Source of the DNA: Perkinsus chesapeaki
Taxonomy: Eukaryota; Perkinsozoa; Perkinsida; Perkinsidae
Assembly (NCBI GenBank): GCA_013115145.1
Contig: JAAPAO010000137.1
Coordinates: forward strand, 1 to 64,000
Direction of reading: 5' to 3'
DNA: 64,000 bases
The translations under genes and the position numbers were made by a program. The notes below the pieces were generated by a model. That model searched no databases, had not been told where the DNA came from, and worked only from the letters and a program-made list of their open reading frames with translations. Positions 1 to 10,165 of the stretch are shown in pieces; within the stretch, counting starts at the first letter, position 1; each line of letters starts with the position of its first letter.

Positions 1-92
1 CTTTCTATTATATCTCCTCCTCCGTATCACTAGTAACATATTTCCTATCGAACTCCTTTCTATTATATCTCCTTCTGCGTATCACTAGTAAC
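1..92. repeat. 37-bp direct repeat, two copies
   Basis: Positions 1-37 and 56-92 are the same 37 bases apart from two substitutions, giving a 55-bp period. The pair sits in the intron upstream of the first visible globin exon. It may continue beyond the left edge of the window. Confidence 0.8.
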
Positions 93-3000
93 TGTTCCTG
101 GACCTCGCCTTCCTTCATCCTTCGACATGTATTGTCTTCAGATACAAAGGCAGGGATTTAGTAAGAATTCATCAAATGATAGACATATACGACTACCACA
201 TGGACGCCTTCGTCAGCATAGTGAAATCAGGTAGGAATCATAGTGCCCCTCGATAACGTGTAAAAGCTCATCTCGCCGCCCTGTATGGTTGTTGTTCTGT
301 CGTCTTCTTTGGTACATCTATGACCCTACCAGGGCGCAATGGACATCATCACTCTGGGGGTTCGTTTGTGTAGGAGAAGCGTCTCGAGAGATGGACTCTT
401 TTTGGAGTCGTAGAGGAGCATCAGATGCGCCGAAAAGGGTTGCATTCGATGCTCCCTTTTGGTATAGTAAAAATATTTTCTAACAAAGCTCATTCAGATG
501 CCTCTTTAAACCCAAATAGCGTTTCCAGCTATCGTCCTCACTTGTCAGTCCTCGAAGATGCAGACCAAGACCCTGAGACTGTAGACTCATGCACGATCCT
601 TATGGAGACGTGCCGATCGCAAATCGTCCGGCCAGCGAATCATGACGTAAGTCCTTCTCAGAAGCTGCCGTTCAGTTTTACCGTAACGCGCATCCCTCAC
701 AGAGGGGCTACTCTCTGGTTGAGTAATTAGAGTTGAGCTCATTAACCCTTGGACTATCAAATTGCGAAAATTTTCCCATAAATTTTCCTCAGCAACGTAG
801 TCGAGTAATTGTTCTTTCCAGTGGATAGTATCATCCATATTTCATCACGGATTCACTTGATAGGAAATGCTGCCCTATTCCTTCCTCATTTGTTATTGGT
901 TTAGGTTAGGAGGGCACAGGCGATTGCCAACACTAAGCCGCTCTATGAGCGATTGGGCGGTGAAATTGCCATTGCTAAACTGGCGGATTTGTTCTATAAT
1001 GAAGCAATGGAAGATTCACGTAAGTGTGTCGAGAAGACCAAGGGAATATGGGAACAGAAGTGTGGATACTAAATACCCGATGCAGGATTCGAACCTACGA
1101 CCATCTGCTCCGTAGGCAGACATTCTATCCAGCTGAACTAATCGGGCTATACCTTGTTTGATAAACCACTAGCTTCGTTGGAGCCTCACTGAGAGAGACT
1201 CCATGGTCAAGTTGCTGTTTGTATACCCCTTGTCCAGAAACAGCCTTGGAACTCAGTCTCGGACTCTAGGCTCGGAACTCTAGAAAAGACTGCCCGTACT
1301 GGTATATAAAGTACTTCACAGTCGTCCCGCATGGTTAGGAACAAAGAGCTTCTTCGAAAAGAATAAAGCAAAGGTGGCCACAGTAAAGAAGAAGATAACT
1401 CAGTTGATAGGAACCGTCACAGGAGGCTCGAAACAGTAAGGCATAACACATGGCCGTCTGGCCTGCAGTGCTCTCGCAGATACGATATGGCTGATCTAAA
1501 GCCGTCACATTACTCAATGAACATCACCGACTTCCATTTCGACTCGGTCATTGGTTTGATAAGACAAGCAGGAGACACGCTCCATATGAACTCGAGCGAC
1601 ATTGAGGAACTCTTGGCTGTCAGTCGGGGAGAGGTTCTTTATAGAAGCTCTTTTAACTCTTAACCTTTTATAGAACAGTGTTGTTGTTGATTGACTCTTG
1701 TGATATTATGACAACACCTTAGGGAGATACCGCGGAGCTATTGGACCCCACGGGAAACTTCTGTCATTAGATGAATCCTAAGCAAAACTTGTACTATATC
1801 TCGGCACTCGACACATTTCTGAATAATTGGAGAACGAATTCAAGTGGAACCTTGGACACTTACATAATCTGACGGATGAATTTTATTGAACGAGAAACAG
1901 AGAGATATACGAAGGGCATTCTCGGGTATTACAGCGCGTTACAAGATCGCCTATTGGCGTGTAAATGTATAACAGAATATTGACCCCCCTGGGGTTCGAA
2001 CTTGTTCCTAGATAGCTTCTGTTCTTGCAGATACTTCAGAAAATGCGACCAGAGATAACTACTGGTTGTACAGTCCGTCGAGAAATGGCGCTTCAAAACC
2101 TTGCCCGGAGCGACGAGGGAGAAGGCGGGCTTTATGAACGTTTGTGTAAGTCTAAGGGTCATTTCAACGGTCGAACAGTAGCACTTGTACAATGAAGAAA
2201 AATACGCGGTGCGGCAATGCGAAGAGCCAAATGCATCGCACAGCCATCAGCTACTACTAAGATGATTCGTTGCCATTGGCGTTTTAGATTGCTATTTGAA
2301 TCCGATATTAAAAGGCTTTGATGGCCTGTGGTTTTATCATTTGCCTTGTTTCCGGTCGCAAACTCCCCGCCCAATAGTCTCACCTTGTCAGACGAGGCAG
2401 ATGGCATCACCCGGCTGATGGACTCACTTTTCCATCTAATTTCGAAAGACAATCGTATCAAAGATTTCTTTCCACCAGACAGCATTCAGCTAATAAAAGA
2501 AGCTAAGCTAGTGTAAGCCCGGCAACGGTATTGTGAGATAACGCAGTGCTTCTTTAGTTTCTTCATTGAACTTTTCGGTGGCCCTCCCGAGTATGAAGGA
2601 CGTGATCTGACAGGTAGGCCGTGGTACGCCGGTCTGATCCATCGAGACTCGCACAATATAGACTACAGTATATTGTGAGTCACTAACCATATCATACAGT
2701 CAGTGACTCTGGCTTATAGCTGGCAATTGTAAGCTCAAATATACACCCAACTCAGTTGGGCCAACTGTCAGCCGCCCTCAATTCCTCATAGCACTAGCAC
2801 ACATGTCACCGAATTCCAGCGGCAAGTTTGTACGTCACTCACTTCACAACTACTAAGAACCAGCGAGAGCATCCAATTTTGGGTGGTTTCAACTGACTAA
2901 CAAACAATCAATTTCAGAAATACACGAGCCACTGGAGATCACAGATTATCATTTCGATGCATTCATGTCGAACATGTCTCGAGCCCTGCTCTCTCAAGGC

Positions 3001-4755
3001 CATCCGGACAGTCTAGTGGACGAAGTCGTTATCACATTGGACTCAGTATGGGAGTTCTGCGGCGGCGCTAAGTGGGGCATTTCTCGTCCTAGGTCCGTAA
3101 CGCAGTTCTAGATCGACAATCAGAATTAGTGATAGAGCCACGCGATGGCCTCAACCTCCTCGAGCGTATCGGTGGTGATAGCAACCTGGAAGCCGTGGTT
3201 GAAGGAATGTATCAGTATTTCGTGAATGATAGTCGAATAAAGTAAGTTACCCGATACAGGATTCGAACCTACGACCATCTGCTCCGTAGGCAGACATTCA
3301 ATCCAGCTGAACTAATCGGGCCATAATTATGCTCTAGGTTCCACTTCGAGAAGAACAAATCCAAGGAAAGATCCATCACGACCAAACTATATCAGTTCCT
3401 TTCCGGGGCCTTCGGAGGACTCGTTCAGTAGACCAGAGTCACCCTACCACGAGTTCTCACCATTTCTCAGATACGAACAAGAGAACTTGAAGCCTGCTCA
3501 TTACAAAATGAATATCTCTGATTACCATTTTGATGCTGTCCTCGAATGCTTTGTAAAAAGTGCACAGGAGTTAGAGGAGATAGACGAGGATGTGAGACAC
3601 CACGCGTGCTTTATAAGGTTCATTCCGTCGCGACTTCTGTCAGTCAGTAAAGCTACCACATTATTTCATGTAAATCACCCTGTCGCCGACTCCGGACATG
3701 ATCTTTTGTAGCCTCGGTAGCTCAGTCGGTAGAGCGCGTGCCTTTTAAGCCCGTGGTCGTGGGTTCGAGCCCCGCCCGAGGTGCTCTTTATATCTCTTTG
3801 CCCCCATATGTTTGCTCGTTTCATCTCTGATATGATCGAAGGGAAAATTTCGGTCCAACACGCCCCACTTTTTCCGACATTCAGGTGATTCCCGACGCTC
3901 TACGGATCCTCAACTCAGTGCGGTCGGAAATCATAACAGGTAGCTTGCCCTCAACCATTCAGAAGGATGAACAACCCTCTCAGGCTCGCGAGTTCGGATG
4001 GACGCTGCGGAGCGGAAAAACAATGAAGATGGTGTTGATGAGCTGTTTAAGAAGCTCGGAAAAGTTGACGGAGTCGTGAACTTCGTGGACCACTTGTAAG
4101 TCGTTTTTTACGAAATCACAAGTTATTGCTTGAAGTATCTTCGGAACAAAATAAGGTATCCTGTAACCACAATAGGGCCCCTTACCATTACACACCGAAT
4201 ACAATGAAGAAGGATGAACTGAACCAGACGACTACCAATTTAATAGACACTTATTCTAATAACCTTCAGGATCGCCATCGCTTAACTGCCTATCGTACAC
4301 AACCCTGCCGATACATAACACCAGAATACCGTTTCGATTCTGTGGCAGATACGAGTGTGTTGATCGTGACAAGCGAATACACATGTTTTTCGAAGGAGCG
4401 AAAGTCCAAGCCATCAAGAAGGCTCAAACACAATACTTTATCGGAGTAGGAATCCGCTTTTCCTGACCACGATCATCATCCCTACATTCCAGCTCTTCGG
4501 CGGCCCCACGGAATATAAAGGAAGAACTCTGGAGGAAATACACGAAGTCACAGCAATGACCGATTACCATCTCGACTGCTTTTTCCTCAACATTCAAAAG
4601 TGCCTCAGGCAAGCTGTTCACGCTTCGGTTTGCTTTTTATGTGTTATTTTTTCAGAGGGCTCGGATTCGACAACGAAACAGTCGACCAGTTTATAGTAGT
4701 TTTAGAAAGGCTTCGTCCACAGATTCTTCATCACCATTACAAGCGAATGGGGTAG
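1..4755 (+). CDS. Multi-domain truncated hemoglobin (poly-globin), 5' end outside window
   Basis: Spliced gene encoding at least five consecutive truncated (2/2) globin domains, which bind haem and O2/NO in the known family. Exons that join in frame by eye: 142-230, 564-646, 905-1019, 1339-1435, 1480-1618, 2031-2144, 2392-2512, 2558-2613, 2918-3045, 3093-3241, 3338-3427, 3471-3591, 3885-3939, 3984-4095, 4349-4445, 4493-4627, about 4656-4755 (stop TAG). Every domain keeps a proximal (F8) His: RIHQMIDIYDYH, KPSHYSMNITDF, EIHEPLEITDYH, KPAHYKMNISDY, EIHEVTAMTDYH. CD-corner aromatics are visible as SFFEKNK, KDFFPP, FHFEKNK and HMFFEG. Domains alternate between two types. Type B carries FGGPPEYEGR-like segments (1st, 3rd, 5th). 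Type A carries LKPxHYxMNI (2nd, 4th). Introns host three tRNA genes. The last intron's phase is not resolved. No signal peptide can be seen because the N-terminus is missing. The globin call is firm; domain count is a minimum. Confidence 0.9.
1074..1147 (-). tRNA. tRNA-Arg (anticodon ACG), intronic
   Basis: 74-nt cloverleaf. The acceptor stem starts GCCCGAT. The anticodon stem TCTGC/GCAGA encloses loop CTACGGA with anticodon ACG. The T arm contains GGTTCGAATCC. Position 1-72 is G-U rather than G-C. It is antisense to the globin gene, in the intron between exons 905-1019 and 1339-1435. No CCA is encoded, as expected for a eukaryote. A near-identical copy lies at 3248-3321. Confidence 0.95.
3248..3321 (-). 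tRNA. tRNA-Arg (anticodon ACG), intronic, second copy
   Basis: 74 nt, differing from the copy at 1074-1147 at two positions only. It is antisense in the globin intron between exons 3093-3241 and 3338-3427, at nearly the equivalent place of the other type-A globin domain. This implies the tRNA was duplicated together with its host domain. G1-U72 again closes the acceptor stem. Confidence 0.95.
3711..3783 (+). tRNA. tRNA-Lys (anticodon TTT), intronic
   Basis: 73 nt, starting GCCTCGGTAGCTCAGTCGG. Anticodon loop CTTTTAA reads Lys UUU. The T arm GTGGGTTCGAGCCCCGC is well paired. One T-C mismatch is seen in the anticodon stem, and position 1-72 is G-U. It lies in the sense orientation in the globin intron between exons 3471-3591 and 3885-3939. 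Confidence 0.93.
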
Positions 4756-5543
4756 GTCAATCGAGGCGAGTGTCCTGCAAAGTATAACACGAAATAGTGA
4801 GTTGTATCCATCACACAACTTTTTTGGCTTCCCGGTGCGCAACCTGCGATTACTGAGTGTGAATGTCAACGTGCGCGGAAAATCCTGTCGATTTTGTACT
4901 CCTATTTGGTATGATTGGTATATTGCCGATCAACTTCTTCATTACTGTTTTAGCATTGGTTTGGAAAATTTAGTGTAAGGTTTTTAATAGTGTTTTTCTA
5001 TTATAACTTATCATACGTATCACAACCTTTTAGGATGGACTAACGTGCACCATGTTCTTCAATCGTTGTGTTATAATTATTTATTATTGCGTTATTATAA
5101 TGTCAATATATTAACCGCCATTAAGCCATGTGGTAACACCTTTCTCGTAAGGTGCGTGAATACACTCGACAGGATTATAAACAAATAACCGAAAACGGAA
5201 TACACCGCAAGCGAAACGAATATTGATAATACGTATTAGTACGTATGCAACACATTACGCTGCTGCAAGCATTTATCCGGACTGGTTCGATTCGATAAGA
5301 AATCTGGCTGCTTAATTGTATATCGCGGATGCCGCACACTGAGGTTACACTCTAACAACACAAAACTGTATCATTATGAAACCCCTCATTCGATAGTTGT
5401 CCTCCGATAACCTTCACAAAGGATATAAATGTCTTTTTAAGGAATAGAAAATATACAACAACAACTGCATGATTATGTGACAATGGAAATCACATAAGCT
5501 TCCCTTATAACGCCAATCAACAGCAACAGCGGCAGCAGTTTAC
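4756..5543. other. Intergenic, AT-rich
   Basis: Convergent 3' flanks of the globin gene (+) and eIF4E (-). I see AT-rich sequence without a credible coding exon or RNA gene. Confidence 0.6.
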
Positions 5544-7275
5544 TCACTTCTTCGATTCTGAAAACATACGCTTAGCCGAAACCGTCCTCGGAAAATATCT
5601 TACCTTCACCCGCGGCTTCAGGAGCAGCGTGCTCTCCAGTAGCGGCTGGTGGTAGAATTTGATCCTGAATTAACAAAATTATGTCCAATAAAATATTTTG
5701 TTGTTCAGTGAAAATGGATCAAGTATTAACCGCCTTTAAATCGGCTTAAGTAGATAACCGTAGCTTTGGGTGATTCAATGATAAAAGATGAAAAATGACT
5801 CGTATGAAAAACGTTTCAAATTCGACCCGAATCTGGTAAGAATGCTGGACTGGTCACGGCGGTGAGTCACAGTAGGGGAGTAAAACTTGAATCAAAGATC
5901 TACTAACACTAACCTCGACGTTACAAGGGACCAGTTGCCATTGGACTTACCGGCAGCGCGCTAGCAAGAGCGGCAGCATCAGCTGGCTCTGTACTTGGGG
6001 TCAACGAGAAGGTATAGCTGCGGGCATTGCGGTAACTGTAGAGGAAAAGTCGGTATGAAAATAGTAGTGAATTCTGTTTACGTTGAACCATCCTGCATTG
6101 AGCCCATGTGCTCTTTGTATTGGACCACAGTAGAGAGATTGAGACCGAGGATCTCACGGAACTTCTCACATATTCTGAAAAAATATCATCAACAAATCGC
6201 TGATGCCGGCGGTGACCTCGCATACACAAGCGGTGGCCTTTCGATGGTCCCGCGAGGAATAGAAATGTAAGAATACAGCGGATGCGGTTTATACGGAAAA
6301 TGACATATTATTATGATGATACATTTCTGCAATAGAAAAATAAAAACTCACTTTAGTCGGCAGCATCAGAAGTGTAATAAAGTTGTTATTACCTAAACCT
6401 GACTTGGGGATTGGTGGCATTACTGTAGTTCCAGATAGATATGATATCATCCTTATATCGAGTAGAGAGGACACAGCCAACGACGTCCGGTACTTCGAAT
6501 AGTTCACCTGGAATAATCAACTAACTCATACGGAGAAGGATTAGTCTTAATTATCACCCTTCACAAGCGACTAAGTTCGATGGAGTATCTCCTGCCACAG
6601 CAGGTAAACGGGGTTGCGCAACGGTAAAGGAATATAACTTATAAAAATATACCGATATAGAATATTGCACTATAATAAAGAATATGGCTTAAAATATGGG
6701 GTACTGTTCAACATAATGATACGAATTGAAGGCCCCTATGAAAATCCTTGAAGGCCCATCTTACCAATGCATGCCATAACAAGGGTCTCCCAAAGTTGGC
6801 CAAGATGATTCCTGGCAGTCTTCTTCTTGATTCTGAGAATCCAACAGCCTCCATCGGGGAACTCCTCCCACATCGGCTTGTATCCCCTAAAATTCAAAGT
6901 AATTGGCGGAGAGAGCGGTATGAGGTTACTTTCGGAATAGATGGACATTGACATTTGGTGGTAGCTCATTAGGACGAACACAGTATCTGAAGAGAAATAT
7001 CTTAGGTTAAAGCGTGCAGGATACGCAGGAGCTTACGCATAATGTCTATAGAAGCCCTCAACGGTATTGAAAGTACCGGCCTGTTTCAAACCCTCAACAT
7101 AAGCATCAGACTCACGACGATCTCCCGACTTGCGGTCGAACCTAAAACATATCTTTTTGAGCTACGAAAGTCATGCTTCAACCTACCAGAAAGTCCAGGC
7201 GGTCTCGAGAGGATGCTCGTTTGAAGGATATTCTCCTTCCTTAACTCTGGCTTCTTCGGGATGTAAAGCGTCCAT
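5544..7275 (-). CDS. eIF4E: Eukaryotic translation initiation factor 4E
   Basis: Cap-binding subunit of eIF4F, which recruits mRNA to the ribosome. Exons on the minus strand: 7275-7187, 7141-7037, 6986-6930, 6896-6765, about 6507-6405, 6174-6082, 6035-5951, 5664-5604, about 5557-5544. The N-terminal part reads EHPLETAWTFWF (family HPL..W..W). It is followed by GTFNTVEGFYRHY, by GYKPMWEEFPDGGCWIL (the MWE cap-binding Trp/Glu), by LGQLWETLVMACIG, by VVGCVLSTRYKDDIISIW and by REILGL. Start chosen at 7275 (MDALHPEEARVK), since upstream in-frame codons enter a 28-bp duplicated repeat. The C-terminus carries a tail of about 50 residues rich in Ala, Pro and Glu (PADAAALASALP, ATGEHAAPEAAGEESKK), longer than the typical family end. 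Intron 2 consists largely of the window's recurrent hairpin. Confidence in the family is high; the isoform is unknown. Confidence 0.9.
6997..7024 (-). repeat. Interspersed hairpin element, copy a (in eIF4E intron 2)
   Basis: Read on the minus strand it has stem GTATC / GATAT around GCACGCTTTAACCTAA. It forms the centre of an intron of about 50 nt (7036-6987), flanked by the donor GTAAGC and the acceptor TTCTCTTCAG. Confidence 0.75.
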
Positions 7276-7296
7276 TATAAATAAAAGAACTTCGAT

Positions 7297-7352
7297 GCGA
7301 CACAAAAACTGTCCCCCGCCAGACGCGACACAAAAACTGTCCCCCGCCAGAC
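7297..7352. repeat. 28-bp perfect tandem duplication upstream of eIF4E
   Basis: The 28-bp unit beginning GCGACACAAAAACTG occurs twice head to tail, 22 bp upstream of the proposed eIF4E start codon and between it and the end of Hip. It could be a 5'UTR or promoter duplication. Confidence 0.9.
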
Positions 7353-7419
7353 GCCAACCAACTCTATCCACCGTTCGATTGAAACGACGGGTGTTTTAAC
7401 AAAGTCAAATTTGGTATCT

Positions 7420-10165
7420 TTAATGAGCTCCTGGGAATCCACCACCGGGCATCGCTCCGCCTACTTTTGACATCAATTTCTGTAGAATTGGACCGACTTC
7501 AGGATCGCTCATGTACCTGATATAGAGGGATGAAAAGCGATGAGAATAATATGAATAATAGTCATATATTAAGAACCAATAACAACACAAGATAAACAGT
7601 AAATTTCATAGCAGTTAAAAAGTTACTTCACACTTAACGTAGTAGTAAAAGTTTAAAAAAAGAACTACAAGTTTAAAATTAAACGGCAAAATGGAGAAAT
7701 CCTGGATCAATGGAAATTGCTTTAGCACACGTTACTGAGAAATAGCACTATAATTCATCCGTGCATGCTCCTCTGTTTAAACCAGAAGAGAAAGCTTGGG
7801 ATCATTCTCGCAAAATTTCAGACCAATTTTGCAGAATATATTTTCTCCCAGGAAAATAAGGGTAATCTTGCGGGACCCTTTTCTTCATGAGGTATGGGTA
7901 ATTCAAGCTTCAGAAGCCCAACACATATCTCAAGACGTCCCAAAAACGAACACGTACAAAAAATCCACTTCAAAAACTATATGACACAACCCTCCAGAAG
8001 ACTAGGCCCTTGTCTGCGCCGAAAATTTACGAAAAATTTCGTATTTTTTCTGTCGTTTCCAAACTTACTTCATAGCGTTTGCAGGATTTTGCATCATCTC
8101 CTGCATGGCCGCCATTACCTTCGGATTGCTGAATGCTGCTTGGAGATCTGGATCACTCATATGGGGCATGCCTCCTGAAGGGATCGAAATGACCAATGGG
8201 AAATAACGAGGCGCGTGAAGTGTAAATGAGAGAGGGGATATAAAGTGATAAAGACCTGCAGCTGTGATGATATGAACAACAATTTCGATCTCATATACAT
8301 AACTATTAGGACACCACAAGAGAGGTGCTAGTAACCAGCAGGTAGATAAGGATAACCCCGGATTTAACCTAAGGTAGATAAGGATAGTTACCAAGAGTCC
8401 TGGTATTATTCACATATATGCTGTATTTATATTAGGATATCGAGGACAAAGGGTTAAGTTGTTAAGTGAAGAAAAGCTACACAATTGATGTTATTAGTAA
8501 GTTTATATTTACAGAAATAGTGCATACCACGAATTTGTTAATATAAAATATTTAGTGTCAATAAGTGACTACTACTACTGTTCATCTTTCTCCAAGTAAT
8601 AGCCCCATAACCCCCACACATCGATACCCACCTGGCATTCCTCCTGGGAAGCCGCCCGGCATAGAGGAGCTAGATGACTGGGGATGATGCTCTTCGTCGG
8701 CCTCCTTTTGAGCTTCATAAGCCTTTTGGGCGGCTGCTCTGAAAAAAGACGACTTCATTCACTGGCTGGAGGCTCGCAAAACTGGGATAAAAACCGAAAA
8801 TTTTACAGAAAAAACCGAAAAATTTCTGAAAATTTCTTCCACAAGGATTTACCGGCGCTTTTTAATCTCCCTCTCCTTTCTCAGCTTGTTATTCTCATCA
8901 AGCTGGTTCTGATACTCCCGTCGCATTTGCGATATCTTATCCCACTTCTCGTCCACGTATCTGATCAAAAATATCTTACTTTCCACAAAAATATTCTCGA
9001 ACTCACTTGTGAACCTCCTCAGTGGCTTCGTCAAAATCGATGTTCTGAGCAGCGGCGAGATCAGAGTGAGCTTGCTCCCATCTGAAAGAAAGATTCTTTC
9101 GAGGTCAACTTTCAGCCTCCCCTACCTCTGCAGCTTCCTGTTTGCGATTCCCCGAATTCTGTAAGCTCGACCACTATCAGGGTTAAGCTTCCTAAAGATA
9201 CGCAAGTGCGCACTACAAAGATTTTTACCCTACTTACAGTGCAGCGTCGGCATCACTAATAGCAGCAAGTGGCCTCTTCAATTTGAGAAGTACTGTGGCT
9301 CTTCGAGCGAACAACAATGCGGTAGCGCCGCCCATATCAATGGCTTCTGAGTATCTAATAAAAATGGAAAAATGATATCGTGGGAAAAACCCGAATGAGA
9401 CCATTAAGAAAGAAATAAAGATATTTTTACTTGTCGAGTGCCTTGTGGAGATCACCATCTTCAAGCGCTTCAGTGGCCTCCTGCTTTAGGCCATTTTGCT
9501 TGTCCATTTCATCATCACGCAGCTCCTAAAGACAATCGGATATACCCGAAACTCCTTAAGGGATTGCTGGCGGGTGGAATGCGATATCATGCCATAAAAC
9601 TCGAATGAGAGCTCTTGAAAGTGTACTGAACAAGACGACTGCTGCTCACCACCTTGTCCTCGGGCCCAGTAGAAGGAACAGCCTCAGATTCTGGCTCCAG
9701 CTTTTCAGGGTCGGAAGGATCATTGAAGATCGATTCATCGGGCTTCGGGGGGTCCTGGAATGACAATGGTCAATTTGCACGCATCTACATATGTTACCAC
9801 AATAGGCTCCTCTTCTTCCTCTTGAGGAGTTTCCTTGGGGGAAGACTCTCCATGGGTTTCATGAGTACGAGGCATCTAAAGGATATCTTAAGTTGAAGCG
9901 TGCAAGATACTCAAAAGGTCAGTAGACCGCTCATATCCCTACCCGTTGCTCCTCTTCTTCTTCCTCTGCAGATGAAGTATCCTCTGTCTTTGGTGGTAGC
10001 GTTGCTCCGAGGCTCTCTAAGTAAGACCTGCGAACTTATTCCATCTCACTCGGACATTTTTCGCTTTTACTTGAAAAATCCGAGCTCCGGGCGATACAGC
10101 ATCTCGGGGTTCGCCTTAACGGTGTCGATGAACCCTTTAAGTTGATTAATTTTAGTTGTATCCAT
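7420..10165 (-). CDS. ST13: Hsc70-interacting protein (Hip/ST13)
   Basis: Cytosolic co-chaperone that stabilises ADP-bound Hsp70. The full architecture is visible across many short exons. The N-terminal dimerisation segment reads MDTTKINQLKGFIDTVKANP with RPELGFF (start 10165). An acidic linker with many EEE runs follows (about 9960-9650). Three TPR-like helices follow (ATEALEDGDLHKALDK, ATALLFARRATVLLKLKRPL, PDSGRAYRIRGIANRKL; about 9540-9130). Next is a charged helix (EYQNQLDENNKLRKERE, about 8950-8850) and a Gly/Pro/Met-rich region (MPGGFPGGMPG, about 8640). The C-terminal STI1/DP domain reads MSDPDLQAAFSNPKVMAAM then MSDPEVGPILQKLMSK (about 8165-7420), ending PGGGFPGAH. The order matches Hip from animals and plants. 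One intron holds copy b of the hairpin element directly before its 3' splice site. Confidence 0.93.
9882..9910 (-). repeat. Interspersed hairpin element, copy b (Hip intron)
   Basis: On the minus strand: GACCTTTTGA, then stem GTATCTT, core GCACGCTTCAACTT, then AAGATATC. It lies immediately before the acceptor CCTTTAG of an intron of about 70 nt whose donor is GTAGGG. Confidence 0.8.
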
